Part shown: positions 48,529-59,909 of the stretch, piece after piece
Position numbering within the stretch: position 1 is the stretch's first letter
Layout: every line of letters starts with the position of its first letter
Source of the DNA: Phoronis australis
Taxonomy: Eukaryota > Phoronida > Phoronidae
Direction: 5' to 3'
Assembly (NCBI GenBank): GCA_002633005.1
Contig: NMRA01000049.1
Coordinates: forward strand, 451,189-511,188
DNA: 60,000 nucleotides
Notes under the pieces: generated by a model
Told to the model about the DNA's origin: nothing
What the model saw: only the letters and a program-made list of their open reading frames with translations
The model's database searches: none
Made by a program: the position numbers and the translations under genes

Positions 48529-50495
48529 GTGCACCTACCTGCACATCTGTACCAGCTGCTTTCTTTAGTTGATTTGCCGTAGATAACAGTGCATGGTATT
48601 CTATATAGGTTTTGCTGCTTGACAAAGGTACATAGTCACTGCTGCTCTAAAACGGTGCTGAATTGGTTATTTACGGTAAAATCTCGCCAATTTTAAACTG
48701 AAATAATTGCTGAAATTGTATTTTCATGTTTCAAGGGCTTCTAACATTCTGAATGCCCCGCAAGTTTCGAAATATTGTCTATCGGTAGCTTTGGAGTAGA
48801 ACTTGGATATGGCTAAGCATCATTCTCGTAATGTATATCATTTATGAAAAATAAGAAAATATATTTTCACCTGTCTGTCATATTGTGTCCTAAATTGGTG
48901 AGATTTTGTGGTACTTTCTTCAATGAATAAGCACTATTCATTTTCTGAAAGACTAGGCACAATTTCACTATTATTTTTTTCTGCTGGTTTAGTTGCAATA
49001 GCCCATTTTAAACTCAAGACAATGAAATAGTATCAATTATTTTGGATTCCTCATTTTTGTGATTGACATCTTGTGAAAAAATTCTGATTGAAGAAGTTTA
49101 GAAATTAGATTACCGGTATTTGTCTTGAGTACAACTGCTTTGTTATTGTGAGCTTAGCATGCTGCTTCTAGTCATAGTAAAAGATTTTTGCTTCTTCTAG
49201 TCGAATGGTGTACCTAAATATATGTTCCACATCTTAAATATGCTACGTTTTGCCTCCATTCTATTTCCAACATTGAAGCTATTAAATGTATTACATTGGC
49301 CTCAGGGATATTTTACTTTGCACTTAATGACTGTGATGACGGTTCTTCTGTGGCATTTGATTCTAACGTTTCTCGTTAGTAACCAGTTAAGCTTGTACTG
49401 AGGACGATGTTGTTGAGTGATGATTCGTGTTGAGTGGCTGTTCATACTGTGTCAATGAACTTCTGAGTTACCTGGTTGCCGTGGACACAGATATGATATG
49501 GAACATGTTTATATCTTGGATCTTCAGTTAAAATTAAGAAGACAGACATCTTGCAAGAACATAAGTGGATGCAGGATGTCGATCGGAATCTTATGAAAAG
49601 GAACGTCCTAGTAATTACTAGTTGTTGACAAGTCGATGAAAGTGTTCGTTTTGTATTTTTGTTTAAGACGTGTTTTTTAATCTTAAGATTAGTAACTGAT
49701 GCTGAGCTTGAGCTGAGATTGTTCATTTGGTTTTGTTGACTTCGCGCCCACTCATGCTAATTAATCTCCCAGGTGTGTTCAATGTCTACCCAGGAATCTT
49801 GGGCTTGTATCATTGTCAGGTTAAACTCTATAATAGTCTGATACCTGTTGATTATCTCTGAACAGGGTCACCTGTCATTGTTTTTAGTGGACCGTGTAAA
49901 CTTTTATATAGACTTCCTTCTTTTTATCTTGGAGTGAATTTCCTGCATGTTGCATGAAGCACACGCACGGGATTGTAGATCTGTAGATGTGTGTACTGCT
50001 CTAATTTTGATTTGGCTATTGGTTATTGATTGATTGATTCTTCATTTACATAATGATCAGGTACTTGTTCTTCAGTTTTGACCCTCCTGGAACAGATTGA
50101 CATCGCATTGTGGTCGTGAAATAGTGTCTTTAAAGTTTATTGGTGTACAAGGATTGTGCTGCTGAATTTTATGCGAATCTCAAGATTTTGTCAAGTTAAC
50201 TCAGTGTTATTGGATTTACACCTGCAATGGACGTGGCGCAGTTAAAGTTTTTTATTAAAAGGAATATTCGACTGAAGGCAATTTATTGTACGGATTATCT
50301 TTTATTGGTTTTAGTCAGACCTTGGTATTAAGACTTATGGTAATTATTTGCTTGGTTTCTTTGGCCTTGATTAATGTTTGTAATTTCACGAGATAAACTC
50401 AGTTGTGGGATTGGTAAGCTTTGTAATAAGGCACCAAGGAGTATTCTTTTGTGTCTTGCGATCTATTTGAAGACGACTCTTGAATTTTTTTTCAG
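48529..50495 (+). other. Shank intron 12
   Basis: 2.0 kb, phase 1. AT-rich; nothing recognised inside. Confidence 0.8.
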
Positions 50496-50597
50496 TGCTT
50501 AGCGTTGGTGAAGAAGGGTTCTGGGAAGGGAAAGTGGACCATCGCGAGGGCTGGTTCCCCAGCGAGAACGTACAAGAGGTCATTATGAGACGGAAAG
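50496..50597 (+). CDS. SHANK: Shank coding exon 13: second half of the SH3 domain
   Basis: A split Val and 33 codons (519-551), phase 1 to 1. LSVGEEGFWEGKVDHREGWF and PSENVQEVIMRR match vertebrate LSIGEGGFWEGTVKGRTGWF and PADCVEEVQMRQ. It has a single Trp in the FWEG motif where many SH3 domains have WW. Acceptor ttttttttcag, donor aaag|gttggt. Confidence 0.97.
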
Positions 50598-52759
50598 GTT
50601 GGTCATGTGTGTGGCTTAGCTGGAAATTTTCATTGGCAATATCTAATGTTAATGTATATCGATAAGCCTTGGGTCTTTCTTCACCCAGTTTTAAATGGGA
50701 GTGTGCTTATGCAGTCATTTTAAACATGGAAAGGTATTGGCAGGATTTTTCGAGGCTGACAAAACACTGTTTTCACCTACAAAATTATTCCCCTGACAAT
50801 TGTTTTTTTGCTGGATATCGAGAGTTAAACTTAATGTAATGTTTTCAAAAAATGTAGCCAAGTCTAGGGTTGTTTGCAAGAAGGGTGTCTGTCCCAACGC
50901 GAGAACTTCACTTGGGAAAGTACTACCTTGTCAAAAAGTTAATAGCATGTGATTAAAAGTTAGTTTCAAAGTGCCTTAAATTGAAGTTGTACTGTAGACA
51001 AATAATACATTGCAGCAAGAAACCTGTCCAAATTTTGTATGTTGCATTTTTGTTACAGATGGTTATGTTCATTTATTGAATTTTGTATTGTGAAGTTGTT
51101 GCCAATTGTTTGTACCCAGTCTTGTTAAAAGTATGAAAATTTTATCCTATCTCAACTTGCGATTCTGTTATCAAAGATGTATTTTATGGTTGTCCGAATG
51201 AAGCACTATCCCATTTTCTTGTAATGCATTTTTTGTAAAATATAACATTGTTTGATTTGCATGAAAACTTTGGTGCTATGTGTCCAATTGGCGTCTTGTG
51301 TGTTTGCTGTTGTGGTATTGCGTTAGCTATTAGACACTAAACTAATTTGAAGTATTATCTCGGCTTAATTGCATTCCTCGTTTGCCATGTATCTGAGTTA
51401 TGAGAAATTAATCTATAAAATGCAGTTGATGACTCCACGGAATGAAATTGTCATCGTGTGATCTGGCGGCAGTTAACTTAGCCAGCATAATATGATGTAG
51501 TTGTTTCCATGAAATTTATGGACAGGTTTATATCTTTTGATGCAGTTTCTGAGTTGAGTGGTTGTCATAAATAATTCTAATAGGTGATTGTTGACAAGAT
51601 ACATCCATTTACAATTGCTTTTGATTTGAATTTGTCATGCTCCAACCATTTGCTCACGATTAGAACCCTTAAGTGCTGGAATGTTCCTTAAACAAATTAC
51701 AAGATATTGGAACTTGATATTCATTACAAATTTGTGAGGGTATTGTACAGTTCCATTGCTAAAGTTCTATCTGCAGGTACTTGCTTCTAATATTAAAATA
51801 CATTTTTGCGATTGCACTTCGAAACGCTTAACTTTGCAATAAAATGTTATTTTAGTGATGGTGGAATGGGAATACTCATTCAATCACTTGCGAGTTTGCA
51901 GACTAATCATTTACCTTACTTTTAATGTGAATGTCTGATATGTATGTTAAAATCTAACCAATTTTGGATTGAGATTATTGTCAAAATTGTCCTCACTTTT
52001 CAATGGTTTCTTCTGTTGCTGGGAATGCTCACGGTTTCCTAAAATGTTGTCTGATAGTAGCTGTGGTGTATAATGTGAAAAAGAAACATTTTGTGTGGTG
52101 ATACAGTTGAACCTCATGATGAACATCAAGTGCCCTTTGTAATCTGTTTATAATAACCAATCATAAGGACACAGTGTAACAGCAGGCCTTAGCACAAACT
52201 CCCGACAGCAAAAGAGCTTGTATCAGCATTTTTTTATAAAACTAACAATAATTTAGAAGATGCAATGTGGCCTGGTTGATAAGTGCCCGCTTTCTTTACT
52301 TGAGGTCATGGGTTCAAGTCCCACCAGGTCACACTGCTAAACCCTTGAGTCAGGTTTCTAGCTCCTCAGCTCGGTTTTAACCATATATTAATAAAGCATA
52401 AAAATATTTCCAGGTGATCAGTGCAATGGACCCACATGCGAGGCTTGCGCACGTCTGGTACAACGTGTATCAGACCGCCTGCAATTATTTTTTATTTTTT
52501 AAAAACAATAATTTCTCAAGAAATCCACTGTGTGTAATCCACCCGGTAAAATTCTGGTCAAATAAACAGAAGCTCTTATCACTTGTGGTATACGTACGTA
52601 CACTAGAATAGAATAAATTGGGACTGAAGTTTGTACATTATACATGTGTTAATGCTCGAAACAGGGTATGTTGTAAATTTCGTGAAAAATCCTCATTTCT
52701 GCCTAAGCTTGTGAAATTTTGCCATATTTGTTTGGGTAATCTAATACATTCCTTTGCAG
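50598..52759 (+). other. Shank intron 13
   Basis: 2.2 kb, phase 1. It contains the tRNA-like SINE head at 52269-52330. Nothing else recognised. Confidence 0.75.
52269..52330 (+). ncRNA. tRNA-derived SINE head or tRNA relic
   Basis: ggcctgg (52269-52275) pairs with ccaggtc (52324-52330) as a 7-bp acceptor-like stem, with one G-U pair. tggg-ttcaagt-ccca (52309-52323) gives a T-arm, and ggttcaagtcc is one base from the Pol III B-box consensus. The A-box-like tggcctggttg is upstream. At 62 nt it is too short for a working tRNA and lacks a clear anticodon arm. An AT-rich tail follows to about 52410, as in a SINE. Confidence 0.4.
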
Positions 52760-52826
52760 GTGGCGCTCAAGATGATTCAGTTGTGGTGAAGAGGAATACA
52801 TTAGCCGCTCTGGTCAACACACAAAG
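52760..52826 (+). CDS. SHANK: Shank coding exon 14: post-SH3 linker (probable)
   Basis: A split Gly plus 21 codons and two bases (residues 552-573), phase 1 to 2. It reads GGAQDDSVVVKRNTLAALVN then TQ. The borders are good (cctttgcag and aaag|gtaaca), and the frame follows exon 13 exactly. It does not resemble the vertebrate linker between SH3 and PDZ (DTR.ETREDRTKRLFRHY), so the call rests on frame and splice sites. It could be an alternative of the giant exon downstream, which can use the same phases. Confidence 0.6.
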
Positions 52827-55800
52827 GTAACAATAGTTCTTGAGTTTGATATTGTTCTTGCCCCTCCTTCTGTGGTTTTGAGGCCGAGACACTAGGTTTT
52901 GAGTTCGACTGCATGCAGTTTGATGTTCCTAGCAGGCTTCTCACTCAGAATGGAAATGATGTCATTAGCAATACCACAGCTGCAACTGCGTCGAGTAATT
53001 GTCGAATCACACATTTTCTGGAGTTGAACTATATTTTTTATTTGAAATTTTGTGTTCTATGTTTTCCATACTTTTGTGCACTTTTAGTGTGGTTGTGATG
53101 GCAAAGTGAATAAAATTTTGGCTCCGACTCTTTACATAACAGTGGCATTCAATAACAGTTTGCAAAACAAAAATTAAAACGGTCTGTCCTTCCCATTTCT
53201 CATATCATCTTTCCCAATTTATGGTTCCGGCCTTACCGGAAGGTTTGTCCTGCTCAGTTTTGAGTCCGTCCTTTCCAGCGGCAGTCCAAGCTTCATATTG
53301 AATAATGAAGATCATGTGTTAGCTGGATGTTATTTCAACTATGGTGCATTATCCTGAAAATGCTTGCCAGCAACCAACCTGAACTATTGTTAATTTTACA
53401 CATAGAATGTATCGTGTTCAGCCCCATACCATACTAGCACTTCAAATTGTATATTCGATGCAATTGGGTTAAATGTACATGATCCCTAGGCCTGAAATTA
53501 CAAGATAATCCTCGGTTTTTGTAAAAATTTGTCCTAGTGTGATATCTGCACTTATTACATATTTCCATGCTTCAGTTGTAAGCTATCAATAAATGAACCA
53601 TAAAATTCGTCCTCTTTGAAATCTTACTTGACTGTATGTAATACATTGAGATAATATTTCAAAGAATGTGTAATTGCTTTAGGGCCTCACAGTTTGACTA
53701 CATGATAACTGTGTAATAAAGGTGATAATGTCTGTAATATACTTGTCTTAAATGTTGCTTTATGGATTAATATATGTCCTGTCTTGACCGAGTCTAGGTA
53801 TTTATCGAAATATCTACAAAACTATAAATTTAAACGCCATAAAATTGCATACTTTCAGAAAGAAGAAAGCCTTAAAATCTGACCTTTGACTTTTACCACT
53901 CTGCCATTAATTGGGTCACATGATCATGTATTTTCGCTTAAGTTTACCAAAAGAGTAAGGTGCATCGGTAGCAAGTCAAAGGTACTTTTAACAAGACCCC
54001 ACTTTGTTTGATATAAATGACCAAATATGAACTCTCAAAAATGCTGTTACAGTTTTTTTTAATTATTATGTTTTTGTTTGATGCAACTTGAAATATGATT
54101 TTTTTCATTAAGCCACGAAGGTCCTATTTTTGATATCCTCTTATGCTGAAATCAAAGCAGCATTCTGGAGACAAGCTCACAAGCATGACATCAGATCCGA
54201 AAGTTTCATATGAAGCCGATCAGCTGTTTCCGAGTTCTGATATTCGGAAGATAGCCAAATTTAGACATTTTTCTATGATCCTTCATAACCTGAACTCTTA
54301 ATTATAGTCTGCTATAAGTGATGTTGGGTAGAAATTCTCAAAATAACTATTTGATAGTTGTTTTGCTCGGGTATTCCCAGTCTCTCTCCTCTTTATTCAT
54401 AAAGAATTGTACCGCAGCTGTGGAAGGTGCTTAGCTTTCTATGGGTTGGTAAACAGTAGTCCTGTCCTGTGTTGTGTTGATGTGAATTTGCTGGTTGTAT
54501 GGGGAGCAATCCTAATCCTGCTCAGCCCTAGGAGGCTTAGAATTTACCTAAATGTTTTGGCTACAAGTAATTCCGTTTTTGTTCAACATGAATAATAGAA
54601 TACTGTGGTAGCATTAGCTGTTTACTATGTGTTCTAGGTATGAAGAGGCTAACCTATAATGGTGTTAGATTTAGTTGTAGGAAATTACTCCGTTCACTAG
54701 TGTGCTAGTAGCTTTTTCTCATTTAAAAGTACATGTGCTTATCAGCTTGTTATGAAGTTGCATGTAGGATTTTCTCAGTGAGAGTGCACAACATGAGTAT
54801 GGAGGCTCAGATTTGTTGATAAATTTTAGAAGTAAAATTAAAAATAAGTTACATCTAAATCCAGCATTTAAAAAAGAATCTACAATTACTGTTAAAAAAA
54901 TCTGCACAATTCTTTCCATATAGCAGTTACTTCTTCAAGTGCCATAAAATTTTTAAGACTTGCGGGCATTCCGGCAATCCCTTACAGTAAATATATGTCG
55001 ACATAGTGTATCTGTGGTTTAATCATGTTGTCATGTTTAATAGCATTCTTTTGTTGTTTGTTATGGTGATTCATTTTCAAAACATTTTCCTGCTTAAATC
55101 GGAAGAAATAGTAATCTGAAAACAACTGCACTACTGTTTGCTTCTGTTTTGATCCAGAAAAGATAAGTGCCAGCAGGTATCTAGTATAAACCTAGGATGC
55201 AATAAACACTAGTGTAAACTAACAGAGCAAGACCCTTGATGAAACATCTGATGTATTAATCATTGTGGTCAAATTTCGACCTCCAGTGAACCTTACCCTG
55301 TGGTGAATCCTTTTGTCTGGCAAATTAGTTGGGCTACCTGTATGAATAGACCATTTTGTGGTGAACTAGGGGTGCACTGTTAACAATGGACTGAATTGTG
55401 ATTTGCTCATTCCAGTTGTCAAAAGGGTTTAGTGTGTTGGTTAAAGGCATGGTGATGTCTCATTGGGATAGCATTTGTGTCTGTGTTGGCCTGGCTCTGT
55501 GCAGTGTGGTCTGTAGAAGTTTCGTGTTGTGGAAGAGATTTGGGTTCATTGCACAGCCACCAAGGATACAGACCTGCATATTTTTGTTGGGACTTGAAAA
55601 GAGTTACGTCGTTGAGAGTTTGGTGGGACAAGAAAACTTTTTCAGTGGTGCTTCAAGAACAACATAACGGTTGCCTTGGTTATAGTTTTGTCGATGTAAA
55701 GTAAATTTGGGATGATAATGGAAAGTCAGCTGACGGTGTGTATTCAAGTGTTAAAGTATAACTTCACTGGAGTTGCTATGGTAGCCTATTCATAGCAGTG

Positions 55801-56301
55801 GAGAGTTACAGGAAATGATTCTACATCGTACTCGGAAATTTACTTGTGCCGGAAATTTATTTACGACGATAATTTATATGCGACAAGATTTGACGTGGAT
55901 AGTGCTACCTTTGTGAAGACACTCGGACGACTTCAAACACTTCCAAGGTGTTTTTCTTCATTATTGTGACCTTCTGAGATATCAGTTCTTCACACAAGAG
56001 GGTCAAGTGTGTAATTAAATATCTATGAGGACAACTACTGCTATTTATTGCCATTTATGTTTATTATATTCTGGCAGTGTCCGTTAAGGATTTCCTTTGA
56101 CCAGGTGATAAGTCAGCACTGTCCAGTGAGTAATCCACTGATGTGTGGGAGCATTTGTGTTCATGGAATTCCTGGAGACATAAAGGTCTTATTGGTTTAG
56201 CTCATTGTGACTAAACAGATTGTGTGATTCTATTGTGGAAGGAGTGTTTTTGCTGATAAACAAAAATAATGTCAGACATTCCTTTGTCCTGTACTACCTA
56301 G
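52827..56301 (+). other. Intron or inter-gene stretch before the giant exon
   Basis: 3.5 kb of AT-rich sequence. A run of overlapping 60-90-codon open frames at 55398-55704 has no domain. If the giant exon starts a separate transcript, its promoter and 5' untranslated part should lie here, nearest 55700-56300. No TATA-like or initiator arrangement stands out. Confidence 0.6.
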
Positions 56302-59020
56302 GAAGACTGGTCATTGAGGAGACTGTGCCTCTGTCAGGGTTTGATTTGTTGTGTAATGCTGCTGAGATTGCCAGAAAAATGACACAACGGGCTATTAAAA
56401 AGCGATTTCCCGATGGCAACCATACAGGTAGTCCCACATTAACTAGCTGTCTCAATAGGGAGAGGAATGTGTTACCTGTCGTATGGCCTGTTGATGCTGG
56501 TTCTGTAGTGGCTGAAAGATCCGAGATCCAGTCAAATTCACGTGTTTTGGATAACACAAAAGAACGTAGTCTCAGCACCAGTTGTTTGGTTAGTCCTTTT
56601 GAGGATGATTTGGAACAGAGGAGAAACGGTTTCCACACTAGGTATCGCACGTTTATGGCCGGCTTGAAAGAAGCGTTTAAACTGAAAACCTCTTTCAAGA
56701 ATGGAAGAAAGAAACTTGAAGTCACGTTTACTGATTTTGTTGAAACTGAGACAATTTCCAGTTTTGAATCATCTGTGGATAGTGATACACCCGCTTCACC
56801 CAATAGTATTCTTGTAAAGAGGAAAAATAGCACCTTTCCAAGGTCACGAAAGGTGGTGCGATTCGCCAGCGCCGACGATTTATTTGATATTAGCAAGAAA
56901 AAGAATTTTGACTGGAAATCTAGTGTATCTTTGTTCTCTCAGGAAAATACTGTCCAATCCACAGCTGAGTTGCAGCAAAATCACGCGAAACAACAGATTC
57001 GACATGCAGAGACCTCTAGCAGGGGTGGGAGTAGTACAGAAGTGTCAGTAGGATTTGAAGAGCAAGAGGCGTTATCAGTACTAAACAGATATCTGGAGTC
57101 AATATCTGATGATGACAATGTTGAGGTTTGTGCTAAAAATGATGCGTCTGTGAGCGGTGTGGACGGCGTGAATCTACAGGATCTCGATATGACATCTGCT
57201 TTCAAGGAATTCATTCCATGTGAGGTAGACAGTAATGTTGATCATTTGCCTTCTGCTTGCAAGCAATCAGAGCTTCAAGTAAAGTGTGAAAATTTACCAG
57301 TTGAATATCTAGTGACGAGGACTAGTGGAGACAGGATGCAGTATAGAACTGTTGTCAAAATTGATCTGACTCCTGCAGTTCCAGCGGTTCCGGCGACTGA
57401 ACCAACAAACGAGAGCTCAACAAAGCTGCAATCATTTACTTATAGTTCAGATGATGTGCATCAGTACAGAGAAACAAACAAATATCGCCAGTTCATTGGA
57501 ACAAATTTTACTGAAGGAGCAGAAGCTCCCAAAGATTTGCCATGCGGTACTCAGACAAAAAGAAACCATTGCTCTGACTTCGAAAATTTTCCCAAAAATT
57601 TATCTGCTGTCCACCCAGTAAGGGGCAATAGTTTCAAATGTACTGATAACTCTGATTATTTTGAAGATTGTGTCACAGATGAACATGTTGATGGAAGCCA
57701 ACCTGATCTTTATTCCGAGTTATCAGATAAGATAAAACCTGCTGAGGAAGTGTCCCATGACTTTTTGTCGCTCATTGTTTCTGACGCAGCAAAGAAACGC
57801 GGTCAGGTTTCGTCTGTAAGCTCAGATGTTTCCGTTAAGAAGCATCGGGTAAAACCACCGATCCCACCAAGGCCTGCACATCTTTCACGTTCTTCACTGA
57901 AGGAAATATTTGTAGGGAAAAAGGATTCAGTGGAAAAGTATTTGGGAATTGAAGGAGTGCGAACTGAAGGAGTAAGAGATACTGATTGTAACACCCAACA
58001 CGAGTCGGAAAACATTGAGGAGGCTACCATTGCTCATATTTTAGCTCATGATCCTTTACCAGTCCGCAACAGTTGTGAAATAGAGTCTTTATCTCCAGGG
58101 TTTGCCTGTGGCAGACGACATGAAAAACAGACGTGTCCTGAAGGGAATAATGTTTCAAAAGTTCCAATGCGCGTCATTGTGCATGATATCCCTATAGAGG
58201 GCACTGATATTTCTGATGACAGTATGAAACGTGGAGTAATTAGTGAGCTTAAAACAAGTGTCACTACTGGTGTTGGAGAGCATTACAAAAAACGACCCAC
58301 ACCAGCACCCCCTATCCAACAGTTCAGACATCGCAGCAAAAGTCTCCCTGATGGCAATAATTTATGTGTCAGCTGTGTTCAGCTTGTGGACAGACAGCTG
58401 AGTCCTAACCCTCCAGGTATAGTTCGCAAATGCAAAGCACCATCACCACCAGTTTTACAGGATAAATCCCTGCACCAGAGTTTACCTGAACTTCACCAGG
58501 ATACCCCACTGGAGCTGTTTGCGGAATCTGATCAGACTGCATGTACTGAGCCAGTGACTTTTCCTGTGTTTGTGAGCACGCCTGGGAGAAGTGACCGCGA
58601 GCGTAATAATTTGAAATGTGTCAAAGGTAACGACGTCGGGGAAAACTGGAGGGACAGGTCCAATAAAAAGTACTCGCATACTTTACCCCGGAATTTTGGA
58701 AGATTGCTCAATTATTTTAGAGATTTGTCTTCGGAAAAACCTGATGCTGTGAAAGACAAGGATAGGTCCGTAAGTGGGAGTTCGACGTTGAAGAAGAGAA
58801 TGGGAAAAAAGCCTTCCCTGCCAGAACACTGGACAGATGCATCTGTCAATGGTGGCGGTGATCGGCTATATGAAACAGCGCAAACGACCGAGTCACAACC
58901 TATCTCTGCTGATGTTAAAAAACGTGGCAAAGAGTCTAGGAAAAAGAGAAGATCTGGCTTGTTCAGGTCTAAAAGTACTCCTGACCTCACTGCACATTAT
59001 GACCTTGCTCAGTTTTATAG
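56302..59020 (+). CDS. Giant 2.7-kb coding exon of unknown protein; possible Shank exon
   Basis: The frame is open from 56211 to a TAA at 59022-59024, far too long for chance. A strong donor, tatag|gtaaag, ends the exon at 59020 in phase 2, just before that stop. A pyrimidine-rich acceptor lies at 56301 (tttgtcctgtactacctag), with others at 56337 and 56305. If instead the exon starts a transcript, the first ATG is 56379. I do not recognise the protein. It is Ser-, Lys- and Asp-rich and probably disordered. Counting from 56301, motifs are KVVRF at 184-188 (PP1-docking type), PPIPPR at 519-524 (class II SH3 ligand), RPTPAPP at 665-671 (class I SH3 ligand), RSKSLP at 678-683 and RSKSTP at 889-894 (14-3-3 type). 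Phase 1 in and 2 out matches Shank exon 14. No membrane segment or catalytic domain was seen. Confidence 0.8.
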
Positions 59021-59908
59021 GTAAAGTATCCCGGGTTGTCTGTACACAGACCAACGTGGTTGTAACTCTTATGCTGTTGTTACCTTTCACACCAGCTGTT
59101 AAAACTGATTGTAGTTTTAGTCGCTAGTTGTTGGGTGTTATTGCCTTCCGATTCACTCGTTAGTATGCGGGTGCACCATTGTTTCCAGCGCCTCCTAACT
59201 GAGTTATAACGTTTAGAACTGCTGTGTTCACATTGAGTTTCAACGGGGAATAACCCCTCACTAAACCACGCTTCAGTTACAGCTTAGAACTGCTGTGTTC
59301 GCACTGATTTAAAATGATAATTGCCTCTCACTAAAGCGTGCTACAGTCAAAACTTTAAAACCAGTTTTAAAGTGTTCAGACTGTGAGTTATAACTTTTAG
59401 AACAGGTTTAAAAGCAGTAACCGCTTTGGTGTGAATGGCACTGTACATTGGTGTTGTGTTAGCGATGGGCCATGTTCAGTTAGTATAACTGAACTGCTTT
59501 CTATTGGTCCTGTTTATGGCAATTCTTGTGATAGACAGGAGTGTTATGAACAAGTGGGTTAATTACAGGGCAAAGAGTCTAGTCTGGTGAATGGCAGTTC
59601 ATGAGTGAGGAACACTGATTAGCCTCTCACAGAAATATGGGCCTAGAATGATCTGGTCAAATTTTAAGTTTTGTTATTGAGTTCGATAAAACCTCGTCAA
59701 TTTAGAGCTCAGTGTGGCGGATAGGTGGAATTCATTTTATTATTTCATGACACATGGTATCAAGATAGCACTTTGCTATATGCAAGCTCTGTGACACAGC
59801 TATTAACAGACAATGTTTTCAAGAAATCATGGGCATTCACAACAATGGTAGAAGCTTGTGAAAAGTTAAAAAAATGATTTTTTTTTGATTGTTTTTGTCT
59901 AAAATTGG
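59021..59908. other. Intron after the giant exon, up to the assembly break
   Basis: AT-rich sequence beginning with the donor gtaaag. It holds the repeat region 59205-59460. No PDZ-domain exon or other coding exon is visible before the N. Confidence 0.6.
59205..59460. repeat. Internally repeated element
   Basis: ttagaactgctgtgttc occurs at 59213 and 59284 (period 71), each followed by a cactgat/cattgag block and cctcactaaa-c-acgct. A third, weaker ttttagaac copy is near 59396. The right edge reads ggtgtgaatggcac, reminiscent of the CCCTTTCACACT family ends. It is probably a short transposon with internal tandem duplication. Confidence 0.5.
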
Positions 59909-59909
59909 N
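59909..59909. other. Single-N assembly junction
   Basis: A lone N. The next base starts a copy of sequence found 1,330 bases earlier, inside the giant exon. Confidence 0.9.

Larger units (their letters stand above)
27253..59020 (+). other. SHANK: Shank gene, 5' part (overall span within the window)
   Basis: Thirteen small coding exons read in frame through SPN, ankyrin and SH3 modules in the order unique to Shank scaffolds. Shank proteins sit under the membrane of postsynapses and cell junctions and link receptor complexes, via GKAP/SAPAP and Homer, to actin. The N-terminal SPN domain binds active Rap/Ras GTPases and folds against the ankyrin repeats. The PDZ, Homer-binding proline-rich region and SAM domain of the family are absent here and should follow to the right. 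Intron phases are 0,0,0,0,1,0,0,0,1,1,1,1,1,2. Whether the giant exon at the right end belongs to this gene is not settled. Confidence 0.93.

Noticed and set aside
52269-52330. Functional tRNA gene
   Set aside because: Only the acceptor and T-arm are recognisable; the length is 62 nt and there is no clear anticodon arm. Called a SINE head or relic.
55398-55704. A first exon encoding a signal or membrane segment (hydrophobic frame with CVCVGLALCSVV)
   Set aside because: Three frames are open at once here, there is no upstream promoter sign, and it does not join in frame to the giant exon by an obvious donor.
56220-56378. Treating 56220 as the start codon of the giant frame
   Set aside because: The codon at 56220 is TTG, not ATG. 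The frame is merely open back to a TGA at 56208. The first ATG is at 56379, and an internal acceptor is also possible.
56294-56896. 200-codon open frame on the minus strand
   Set aside because: It lies entirely antisense to the giant exon and has no domain or splice support; it is a shadow of the + strand coding bias.
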